Below are positions 54,993 through 62,367 of a DNA stretch of 64,000 nt, in pieces. Under the pieces are notes generated by a model. It was not told the DNA's origin. It searched no databases and saw only the letters and a program-made list of their open reading frames with translations. The position numbers and the translations under genes were made by a program. The DNA comes from Sporocytophaga myxococcoides DSM 11118 (GTDB lineage: Bacteria > Bacteroidota > Bacteroidia > Cytophagales > Cytophagaceae): positions 530,164-594,163 of the forward strand of contig NZ_AUFX01000005.1 in NCBI RefSeq assembly GCF_000426725.1, given 5' to 3'. Numbering within the stretch: the first letter of the stretch is position 1; every line of letters begins with the position of its first letter.

Positions 54993-55790
54993 ATGCATCA
55001 AGAGCCTTTATTGGAAATTTACGGAGTCTGTAATCTAAGTGTAGTGCCTGTTAAAATAGAACCATCCGACAAAAGTGAAATCGGAACGCAACTTCTGTTT
55101 GGAGAACTTTTTACGATATTGAATAAGTCACAAGATGGAAAATGGGTCTACATAGAAATCGTTCAGGATCAGTATAAAGGCTGGATTGATTCAAAGCAGT
55201 ATGAACCTGTAAGCAAGGAGTATTTCACTGAATTTCAAAAATTACAGTGGCCAGTTTGTAAGGATGTAATGGGTGTGATTCAGGGAAATGGGAAGTATTT
55301 TCCTATCTTGATGGGAAGCACTTTGCCTTTTTATAATAATGGAACAGTAATAATCGGAAAAAATATTCTCCGGTTCGACGGTGAAGCTCAGTTTATTAAC
55401 CATACTCCAGATCTGAAATTTCTTGAGCGCACGGCCAAATTTTATTTGTCAGCGCCTTATTTATGGGGAGGTAAGTCTCATTTTGGAATAGACTGTTCTG
55501 GTTTTACCCAACAGGTAATGAGGTTCTGTGGAAAGCAACTGCCAAGAGATGCATATCAGCAAGCTGAATGTGGTTTTAAAAAGCCTTATTCTGAGCGTCT
55601 TCCAGGAGACCTGGCATTTTTTCATAATGCACATGGAACAGTTGTTCACGTAGGTATTTTACTTGATCAGAATTTGATCATCCATGCTTCGGGTGAAGTA
55701 AGGATAGACGCGCTGGACGAAAATGGAATTTTCAATAAGGAGAAAAATACCTATACTCATAAGCTTTCCTCCATCAATCAAATCTTTTAA
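54993..55790 (+). CDS. NlpC/P60 (C40) family peptidase with SH3b-like domain
   Basis: A 265-residue protein. The N-terminal part (to about 130) has bacterial SH3-type features (YKGWIDSKQYEPVSKEYF). The C-terminal NlpC/P60 domain shows PYLWGGKSHFGIDCSGFTQQVM with catalytic Cys168, VVHVGILL with His219 and IIHASGEV with His231. No signal peptide is evident, so location is uncertain; many relatives cut D-Glu-diaminopimelate bonds in peptidoglycan peptides, either at the wall or in recycling. It follows smpB after 48 bases. Confidence 0.9.
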   Translation: MHQEPLLEIYGVCNLSVVPVKIEPSDKSEIGTQLLFGELFTILNKSQDGKWVYIEIVQDQYKGWIDSKQYEPVSKEYFTEFQKLQWPVCKDVMGVIQGNGKYFPILMGSTLPFYNNGTVIIGKNILRFDGEAQFINHTPDLKFLERTAKFYLSAPYLWGGKSHFGIDCSGFTQQVMRFCGKQLPRDAYQQAECGFKKPYSERLPGDLAFFHNAHGTVVHVGILLDQNLIIHASGEVRIDALDENGIFNKEKNTYTHKLSSINQIF

Positions 55791-55907
55791 CTAAATAAGC
55801 ATTAGCCATTGAAAAATCCGGAAATCAATAAAATCAGTCACTCAGTTGTAATTTCTCATGATTATACGGACTTTTTTTAATGCTTAATCCCGTTAAAAAT
55901 CAGAGAA

Positions 55908-55938
55908 TTTAGAATTTTAAGAAATTTTCTTACCTTTG
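55908..55938 (+). promoter_or_regulatory. Predicted rpsA promoter and leader
   Basis: TTTA at 55908-55911, 19 bases, then TACCTTTG at 55931-55938, an excellent -7 match. A leader of about 110 bases follows. It contains overlapping dyads GTCGG-ACTGC-CCGAC and CTGCCC/GGGCAG near 56009-56045, which could support autoregulation by S1. Confidence 0.65.
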
Positions 55939-56055
55939 CACTCCGTTTTTAGAGAAAAATATTCTGTTGAAAGGCGGATAAATATTTTATGTTAAACCAA
56001 AATTTCAGTCGGACTGCCCGACGGCTGATGTAAATAGGGCAGACTATTAATTATT

Positions 56056-57882
56056 ATGGCAAAACCAAAAGAAGATTTTAACTGGGAAAGCTTTGATACC
56101 AAAGGTTTCGGTTCAGGTTATGATGCTAAGAAAAGAGCAGAATTAGAAGCTCTTTACGAAGGTACTATTACCCAGGTAAATGAGAAAGAAGTTGTTAAAG
56201 GTACTGTTGTAGGTATCACAGACAGAGATGTGATCCTTAATATTGGCTTTAAATCAGACGGATTAGTTCCATTATCAGAGTTTCGTGATCTTGAAGATCT
56301 GAAAGTAGGACAAGAAGTAGAAGTGTTCGTTGAAGATCAGGAAGATGCTCAAGGACAGCTTATCTTATCAAGAAGAAAAGCTAAAATCGTTCAGGCTTGG
56401 AGCAATATTCAAAAAGCACTTGATAACGATATCGTTATCGAAGGAATTGTTAAAAGAAGAACTAAAGGTGGTCTTATCCTTGATATCTTCGGTGTTGAAG
56501 CTTTCCTTCCAGGTTCTCAGATTGACGTGAAGCCAATCAGAGATTTTGATGTGTTTGTTGGTAAGAAAATGGAGGTAAAAGTTGTAAAAATCAACTATAC
56601 CAACGATAACGTAGTTGTTTCTCACAAAGTACTTATCGAGAAAGATATTGAGAAGCAAAAAGCTGAGATCCTTAACAACCTAGAAAAAGGTCAAGTACTT
56701 GAAGGTGTTATCAAGAATATGACAAACTTCGGTGTGTTCATTGATCTTGGAGGCGTTGACGGATTATTGCACATCACAGATATTTCATGGGGTAGAATCA
56801 ATCATCCTGAAGAAGTTCTTAAACTTGATCAGAAAGTTAATGTTGTTGTACTTGACTTTGATGATGAGAAGAAGAGAATTTCTCTTGGTATGAAACAACT
56901 TACATCTCATCCTTGGGATTCACTTCCTGAAACTATTCAGGTTGGTTCTAAAGTTAAAGGTAAAATTGTGAACGTTGCAGATTATGGTGCATTCCTTGAA
57001 ATCCTTGCAGGAGTTGAAGGTCTGATCCACGTTTCTGAAATGTCATGGTCTCAGCATTTGAGAAATCCACAAGATTTCATCAAAGTTGGTGATGAGCTAG
57101 AGGCTGTTGTTCTTACTCTTGATAGAGAAGAAAGAAAAATGTCTCTTGGTATCAAACAATTAACTGAAGATCCTTGGACTAAACAAGATGTACTTACTAA
57201 GTATGCTGTTGGTTCTAAGCATTCAGGAGTTGTAAGAAACCTTACAAACTTCGGTCTGTTTATTGAGCTTGAAGAAGGCATCGATGGACTGGTGCACGTA
57301 AGTGACCTAAGCTGGACTAAGAAAATCAAACATCCTTCCGAATTTGTTAAAGTAGGAGATAAACTTGATGTTGTAGTTCTTGAGCTAGATGCTGAAAACA
57401 GAAGACTTGCTTTAGGACACAAACAACTTGAAGAAAATCCTTGGAATACATTCGAAACAATCTTCACTGTAGGTTCTTCTCACAAAGCAACTATCATTCA
57501 GAAAAATGATAAAGGAGCTGTTCTTGAGTTACCTTACGGAATCGAAGGATTCTCAAGTGCAAAAAATCTTGTAAAACAAGATGGTAAAACAGCAGAAGTT
57601 GGAGAAAGCTTAGATTTCAAAGTTCTTGAGTTCTCTAAAGATGAGAAGAGAATCGTTTTATCTCATACAAGAGTTCATTCTGCAGCAGAACAAGCTGAAG
57701 AAGCTAAAGAAGTTAAGAAAACTGCAAAAGCAAAAGCTCCTGCAAAAGCATCTTTACCTGAAGTTGAGAAATCAACACTTGGAGATTTAGAAGCACTTTC
57801 TGATCTTAAGAAGCAAATGAATAAAGACGAAGCTACTGCAGAGAAAAAAGCTAAAGCTAAGAAAAAAGAAGACGGAGAATAA
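56056..57882 (+). CDS. rpsA: 30S ribosomal protein S1
   Basis: A 608-residue protein with six S1 (OB-fold) repeats; typical units read VKGTVVGITDRDVILNIGFKSDGLVPLSEF, GVIKNMTNFGVFIDLGGVDGLLHITDISW and GVVRNLTNFGLFIELEEGIDGLVHVSDLSW. The C-terminus is a Lys/Ala/Glu-rich tail (from about 555). S1 is the mRNA-binding protein of the small subunit, important in a phylum that rarely uses Shine-Dalgarno sites. Codon use is more GC-optimised and regular than in its neighbours, as for highly expressed genes. It has its own promoter and terminator. Confidence 0.96.
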   Translation: MAKPKEDFNWESFDTKGFGSGYDAKKRAELEALYEGTITQVNEKEVVKGTVVGITDRDVILNIGFKSDGLVPLSEFRDLEDLKVGQEVEVFVEDQEDAQGQLILSRRKAKIVQAWSNIQKALDNDIVIEGIVKRRTKGGLILDIFGVEAFLPGSQIDVKPIRDFDVFVGKKMEVKVVKINYTNDNVVVSHKVLIEKDIEKQKAEILNNLEKGQVLEGVIKNMTNFGVFIDLGGVDGLLHITDISWGRINHPEEVLKLDQKVNVVVLDFDDEKKRISLGMKQLTSHPWDSLPETIQVGSKVKGKIVNVADYGAFLEILAGVEGLIHVSEMSWSQHLRNPQDFIKVGDELEAVVLTLDREERKMSLGIKQLTEDPWTKQDVLTKYAVGSKHSGVVRNLTNFGLFIELEEGIDGLVHVSDLSWTKKIKHPSEFVKVGDKLDVVVLELDAENRRLALGHKQLEENPWNTFETIFTVGSSHKATIIQKNDKGAVLELPYGIEGFSSAKNLVKQDGKTAEVGESLDFKVLEFSKDEKRIVLSHTRVHSAAEQAEEAKEVKKTAKAKAPAKASLPEVEKSTLGDLEALSDLKKQMNKDEATAEKKAKAKKKEDGE

Positions 57883-57897
57883 TTCTCTTTCATAAAT

Positions 57898-57928
57898 AGA
57901 AATGCTCGTGAGAGCATTTCTATTTTAT
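57898..57928 (+). terminator. rpsA terminator
   Basis: A 10-bp stem AGAAATGCTC/GAGCATTTCT with loop GTGA, followed by ATTTTAT. A good rho-independent hairpin just after rpsA. Confidence 0.78.
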
Positions 57929-57946
57929 AATAAAATGTTATTTTTT

Positions 57947-57977
57947 TTTGAAGTTATAAGTATTTATTATAAGTTTA
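57947..57977 (+). promoter_or_regulatory. Predicted promoter of tRNA-Cys
   Basis: TTTG at 57947-57950, 19 bases, TAAGTTTA at 57970-57977, one mismatch from consensus. It lies 14 bases before the tRNA. Confidence 0.5.
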
Positions 57978-57991
57978 CATCACCAAGATAT

Positions 57992-58062
57992 GGTTCTGTG
58001 GCCGAGTGGCTAGGCAGAGGTCTGCAAAACCTTTTACAGCGGTTCGAATCCGCTCGGAACCT
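57992..58062 (+). tRNA. tRNA-Cys (anticodon GCA)
   Basis: The acceptor stem GGTTCTG (57992-57998) pairs with CGGAACC (58055-58061), with discriminator T at 58062 as expected for cysteine. The anticodon arm is GAGGT-CTGCAAA-ACCTT, giving GCA at 58024-58026. The T-loop GGTTCGAATCC is present. 71 nt, CCA not encoded. Confidence 0.95.
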
Positions 58063-58064
58063 CA

Positions 58065-58094
58065 AAAAAGCCCTTAGTTTACTAGGGGCTTTTT
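58065..58094 (+). terminator. Terminator after tRNA-Cys
   Basis: The arms AAAAAGCCCTTAGT/ACTAGGGGCTTTTT pair (one G-U) around a TT loop, followed by AATTTTT. Confidence 0.8.
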
Positions 58095-58239
58095 AATTTT
58101 TATCTGATAATATTTTTTATAGACCAATTGTCAGTAAAATCATATAAACAATACTAATGTCTCTTTTAAAATTTCTGAAAATATTTATCATATTAATTAA
58201 ATTGTTACGTATTAAACAGATACTAAAAAAATCTTTTCA

Positions 58240-60171
58240 ATGTTTACTCAATATAGACTGAAGGTTATCCTAGTCCTTCTTCTGTTGTTTTTTCATTTTA
58301 ATATAAATGCTCAGAACAATAAGAAGGAAGTAAGGAGATTATCTGACGAGGCCGCTAATTTTTTCAGAATTGGTAAGTCTGGCGATCAGGAAGCATTTAT
58401 AAAAGCTTTGAATTTATTTTTAATAGCAGATAGTTTACAGCCTGATGATCCCGAAATTTCATATTCAGTGGGACTATGCTATAATCACACAGATCAGAAG
58501 CTAAAAGCTTTGCCATATCTGGAAAAAGCTAAAACTGGAGGAGTAAAATATCCTGACCTTGATTATTATCTTGCTGTTTCTTATCACCTTGCTCATAGAT
58601 TTCAAGAGGCCATAGTATTATTGAACACTTACAAAAAAAATGTTCCTTCTGATAAGCAAATTGCTGATAGACTCATATCTAATTGTGAGAATGGAATTGA
58701 ATTGGTGAAAACTCCCAAAGAAGTAAAAATTACGAATCTTGGTCCGAATGTCAATTCGAAATTTCCGGATTATCATCCTTCTATTTCTGCAGACGAAAGT
58801 ACAATCATCTACATATCCCGCAGAGACAGCACTACAGGAGGTCAGATAGATATTCAGGACAATAAATTTTTTGAGGATATATACATCTCTAATAAAGTAA
58901 ACGGAGAATGGACTAAACCACAGGATTTGGGAAATGGCATCAATACTGCGTCTCATGATGGTTCTGTAGGTCTTTCTGCAGATGGTCAGGAATTATTTAT
59001 CTACAGATGGTCTAAAGAAAATCACGGTGATTTGTTTGTCAGTGATCTAATGGGAACAGAATGGTCTGCACCACGCAATATTGGCAGTAATATCAATACC
59101 AAAGCCTGGGAGTCAGATATGAGTATTACTCCGGATAAGAAAATAATATTCTTTACCAGTGATAGAGCAGGAGAGGGGGGGCGTGATATTTACATGGCGA
59201 GAAAATTACCTAATGGCGAGTATGCCAAACCAATTAATCTAGGACCTAAGATAAATACAAAGTTTGATGAAGATGCTCCTTTCATTCACCCGGATGGAAA
59301 AACACTGTATTTCAGTTCTAAGGGACATAAATCAATGGGGGGATATGATATTTTTTCTTGTACTATAAATCTAGAAACAGCTACTATTCTTACTGAGCCA
59401 GTGAATGTAGGGTATCCTATTAATACTGCTGATGATGATGTTTTCTTCGTATGGTCTGCTGATAATAAGAGAGCTTATTTTGCATCTGAAAGAGAGGGAG
59501 GGTACGGAGAAAAAGATATTTATATGCTGGAGAGAGCAGATGTTGAAGCTGCACTGGTTGTGTTAAAAGGTAAGATACTGAACTGTAATTTGAATAATCC
59601 GGTTACAGGAAAGATTACCGTTACAGACAATACAACACAACAAGTTATAGGTATCTATACACCTAACTCAAGTACAGGTAATTATATAGTTATTCTTCCT
59701 GCAGGAAAAAACTATGGGGTAAGCGTTGAAGCACCTGGTTATGTCTTTTATTCAAAGAATATTGATATACCATTTCTCGAGCATTATCAGGAAATCGATG
59801 ATCAGATTTGTATGGAACAACTGAAGAAAGGAACCAAAATTGTCTTAAGAAACGTCTTCTTCGATGTTGATAAAGCAACGCTTCGGAAGGAGTCTGAAGC
59901 TGAATTGGAGAGGCTGGTAGAGCTATTGAATAATAATAAGAGTATTAAAATATTAATTTCCGGTCACACTGATAGTGATGGAAATGATGACCATAATTTA
60001 AGATTGTCTGATGCACGTGCCAAAGCTGTTGTAGATTATCTTATAAGTAAAAGTATTGCAGGTTCAAGACTAACATCTAAAGGATTCGGAGAAACCAAGC
60101 CTATTATGGCTAATGATACTCCTGAGAATAAACAAATGAACCGCAGAACTGAAATAGAAATTATAGAATAA
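58240..60171 (+). CDS. PorE-like OmpA-family protein (TPR, PD40 propeller, CRD, OmpA)
   Basis: A 643-residue exported protein. A signal peptide (1-25, ending NINAQ) is followed by TPR-like helices (about 35-150), a WD40-like PD40 beta-propeller (about 170-440; repeated DYHPSISADESTIIYISRRD, DMSITPDKKIIFFTSDRAG), a carboxypeptidase-regulatory-like domain (about 445-530) and a C-terminal OmpA peptidoglycan-binding domain (NVFFDVDKATLRKESEAELERL, LSDARAKAVVDYL, NRRTEIEIIE). This domain order is that of the T9SS component PorE. The neighbouring PorP/SprF gene and adhesin support a T9SS link; whether it is core PorE or a dedicated paralogue is unclear. Confidence 0.87.
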   Translation: MFTQYRLKVILVLLLLFFHFNINAQNNKKEVRRLSDEAANFFRIGKSGDQEAFIKALNLFLIADSLQPDDPEISYSVGLCYNHTDQKLKALPYLEKAKTGGVKYPDLDYYLAVSYHLAHRFQEAIVLLNTYKKNVPSDKQIADRLISNCENGIELVKTPKEVKITNLGPNVNSKFPDYHPSISADESTIIYISRRDSTTGGQIDIQDNKFFEDIYISNKVNGEWTKPQDLGNGINTASHDGSVGLSADGQELFIYRWSKENHGDLFVSDLMGTEWSAPRNIGSNINTKAWESDMSITPDKKIIFFTSDRAGEGGRDIYMARKLPNGEYAKPINLGPKINTKFDEDAPFIHPDGKTLYFSSKGHKSMGGYDIFSCTINLETATILTEPVNVGYPINTADDDVFFVWSADNKRAYFASEREGGYGEKDIYMLERADVEAALVVLKGKILNCNLNNPVTGKITVTDNTTQQVIGIYTPNSSTGNYIVILPAGKNYGVSVEAPGYVFYSKNIDIPFLEHYQEIDDQICMEQLKKGTKIVLRNVFFDVDKATLRKESEAELERLVELLNNNKSIKILISGHTDSDGNDDHNLRLSDARAKAVVDYLISKSIAGSRLTSKGFGETKPIMANDTPENKQMNRRTEIEIIE

Positions 60172-60201
60172 TATAGTTATTCAGATTATCAGATCCTTCA
60201 A

Positions 60202-60230
60202 AGAGGTTGCTTCAGCAACCTCTTTTTTTT
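60202..60230 (+). terminator. Terminator after the OmpA-family gene
   Basis: A perfect 9-bp stem AGAGGTTGC/GCAACCTCT with loop TTCA and eight T. The 60231-60550 stretch beyond it holds no gene that I can see. Confidence 0.87.
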
Positions 60231-60550
60231 ATAACCAGTTAAGATGTTTCCAGATGCAAAATAAAGCCATATTTATCTGGCGAATTTCTTTCAATCAATT
60301 GAAAGCATATTGGAAGTGATTTAACATTTAAGATTTCTAAAGCATAGATTCCGATGACTAAAAGATGAATGAATTGCAGGAAAGAAAACATTTAAAGAAA
60401 TATGCAAGAATTATTTAAGGTTGAATTATTGAGTTATTCTTAATTGAAAAAAAGTATTAGAGCGGAACAAGTGAGTGGCTGTGCCTTGAAGGTAATTGAT
60501 GTGGATCTTAACAATAGATGGGATAGGTTGTTAATTTATTTAGTGTGAAT

Positions 60551-60588
60551 AAAATAGACCTTAAGGAATTTTCCTTAAGGTCTATTTT
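60551..60588. terminator. Bidirectional terminator at the porP-like gene
   Basis: A perfect 18-bp stem AAAATAGACCTTAAGGAA and its complement with loop TT, flanked by A/T runs. It lies at the 3' end of the PorP/SprF gene (minus). Confidence 0.8.
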
Positions 60589-60604
60589 ATTTTATTGAAA
60601 TTGA

Positions 60605-61627
60605 CTAGAATGATGGACAAGGCAACCTCTTCATAATTTTTTTCTTGTGCTTCTTGGGGAAAACATAAGTTAGATTAAATTCATGAGAACCGCCAGTACC
60701 CGCTCTTGCCAGCCTTGATACTGTAAGGTCATAGCTATATCCGATTCTGATCGTTTCACCTTTCCATCCGACAAAACCAATAATAGATTCATTATTTTGG
60801 ATTCTATGTTCATATCTTTTAACTGGAATGCCCCTATACCAGAAACCTACCAAGAATTCATTTACAGCTCCATACAATCCAAGATCCAATTGGTCAGATT
60901 TTCCTTGCCATTTGTATTGAAAAGTGGGGGTTACACTGACTTCTTCTTTGTCGTGTTGCATAGATACCCTTTGAAACAAAACGTATTTGTAACCACTGAC
61001 TATAGAATATTGGGTAGGAAGAGTACTTACATTAGCACCTCCATCAAATGATTGGTTCGGAGTGTTAACGTGATGCCCTGCAAATCCTAACCAGAATTCC
61101 TTGGTGTATAAAACACCACCTGCAGAAAGGTCCGCATAGGCTTTTGCTCTATTTAATAAATCCTGAGGATCTGTTCCACTGACAAGACCTTGGGTATTAT
61201 TGAATTGATGAGGAAATCTAAGTTCTGCATAATTAAGAAATCTTGAAACATAAGCTGCTTCAAGTCCTGGCTTAAAGGTCCAGGTTCGGTTTATATTGAC
61301 CTCATAAGAATACATTATATGTACTTCTGTACTGCTTATCTGTCCGCCGCCCTGGTTGTCCTGCAAAAACATAAGTCCTAAACCGCTTTTGTATTTGGAG
61401 AAGTATGTGTCACCGGTTAAAACGGAAGTAGTGTATTTTGCATCAAGTTTTGGCCATTGTAATCTCTGATGAAAACTGACCCTTGTTCTATGTAATGATC
61501 CTGCAAAGCCTGGATTCATGTACAATGGTACATTATAGAATTGAGAAAATTGGATATCCTGAGATTTTAACTGAAATGTATTCAAGATCAGTGTAATCAG
61601 TATAATGCTCTTTATGTAAACCTTCAT
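60605..61627 (-). CDS. PorP/SprF family type IX secretion system membrane protein
   Basis: A 340-residue protein with a signal peptide (1-22, ending LKSQ) directly followed by DIQFSQFYNVPLYMNPGFAGS, the hallmark of PorP/SprF. The rest is beta-rich with periodic aromatic strands (RVSFHQRLQWP, GLGLMFLQDNQGGG, IRIGYSYDLTVSRL), as in an outer-membrane barrel. Family members pair with a T9SS substrate, often a large adhesin, and help its delivery or anchoring. It follows the small lipoprotein gene by 25 bases and lies near the convergent PorE-like gene. Confidence 0.92.
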   Translation of the reverse strand: MKVYIKSIILITLILNTFQLKSQDIQFSQFYNVPLYMNPGFAGSLHRTRVSFHQRLQWPKLDAKYTTSVLTGDTYFSKYKSGLGLMFLQDNQGGGQISSTEVHIMYSYEVNINRTWTFKPGLEAAYVSRFLNYAELRFPHQFNNTQGLVSGTDPQDLLNRAKAYADLSAGGVLYTKEFWLGFAGHHVNTPNQSFDGGANVSTLPTQYSIVSGYKYVLFQRVSMQHDKEEVSVTPTFQYKWQGKSDQLDLGLYGAVNEFLVGFWYRGIPVKRYEHRIQNNESIIGFVGWKGETIRIGYSYDLTVSRLARAGTGGSHEFNLTYVFPKKHKKKIMKRLPCPSF

Positions 61628-61652
61628 ATTCTAAAGTTTAAAAAAAGTGTGA

Positions 61653-61970
61653 TTAGTACAGTTCAAAAGAAGTGTCAGGTTTATTTACATTATTGTATTT
61701 TTTGTTTCTGTTGAGGTTCTTCAAATTGGAAGCCTGTTGTTTCTTATACTGAGCAGAAGATGAATTTTTCTTTCCTTTATTGTTAGTATATACATCATCT
61801 ACTTTATGATAAAACTTTTTGCTCTTATGATATTTATTGGAACGGTATGAAGCCCTGACCTTTTTCGTTTTAGGTTCTTTTTTAGTCTCTTCACCGACAT
61901 TAATATTTATGCATGAATAAAGAAGCATACAAGAGGTTATCAGCAATAATGTGCGAGCTATCATAAGCAT
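61653..61970 (-). CDS. Small basic lipoprotein next to porP-like gene
   Basis: A 105-residue protein. The start may be the first ATG or the internal one (MIARTLLLITSCMLLYSC); lipobox LYSC. The mature part is unusually basic (Lys/Asn/Tyr-rich; SNKYHKSKKFYHKVDD, NLKNLNRNKKYNN). No homologue is recognised. It is 25 bases upstream of the PorP/SprF gene on the same strand, so the two are co-transcribed; a basic lipoprotein in this position may help anchor the module or bind polyanions. Confidence 0.7.
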   Translation of the reverse strand: MLMIARTLLLITSCMLLYSCININVGEETKKEPKTKKVRASYRSNKYHKSKKFYHKVDDVYTNNKGKKNSSSAQYKKQQASNLKNLNRNKKYNNVNKPDTSFELY

Positions 61971-62367
61971 AAAAAACTGAATACTAGTTAGGATACGGGT
62001 ATTAGATGCCTATGGTTGTTTAAATTTTAGGAAGCATAAGGAATGAAAATATTTTTATTAGACAAAAAAGCAAATGATTTCGATAAACGGTTTTAAAGCT
62101 TTGTTAAAGTTTATTTGTTTATAACTTTTTCATCTTCTTTTGTCTAATTCTCAAATATTTATTAACCCCAGAATCCAATTTTCGTACAAGTCTTTTAATA
62201 TAAATGAATATATAAGGAGGATAAACAGGGAACTGTTCAAGTATTTTAGTCTCTTAATGCTCATGGATTTAATCAGTAAATATACAGGGAGGCTAAAAGC
62301 GACTATCTCTAATGACTTTAAAAATAAGATTTATTTCTTTTTGATTGAATTAGAAAAATTTAATAAA

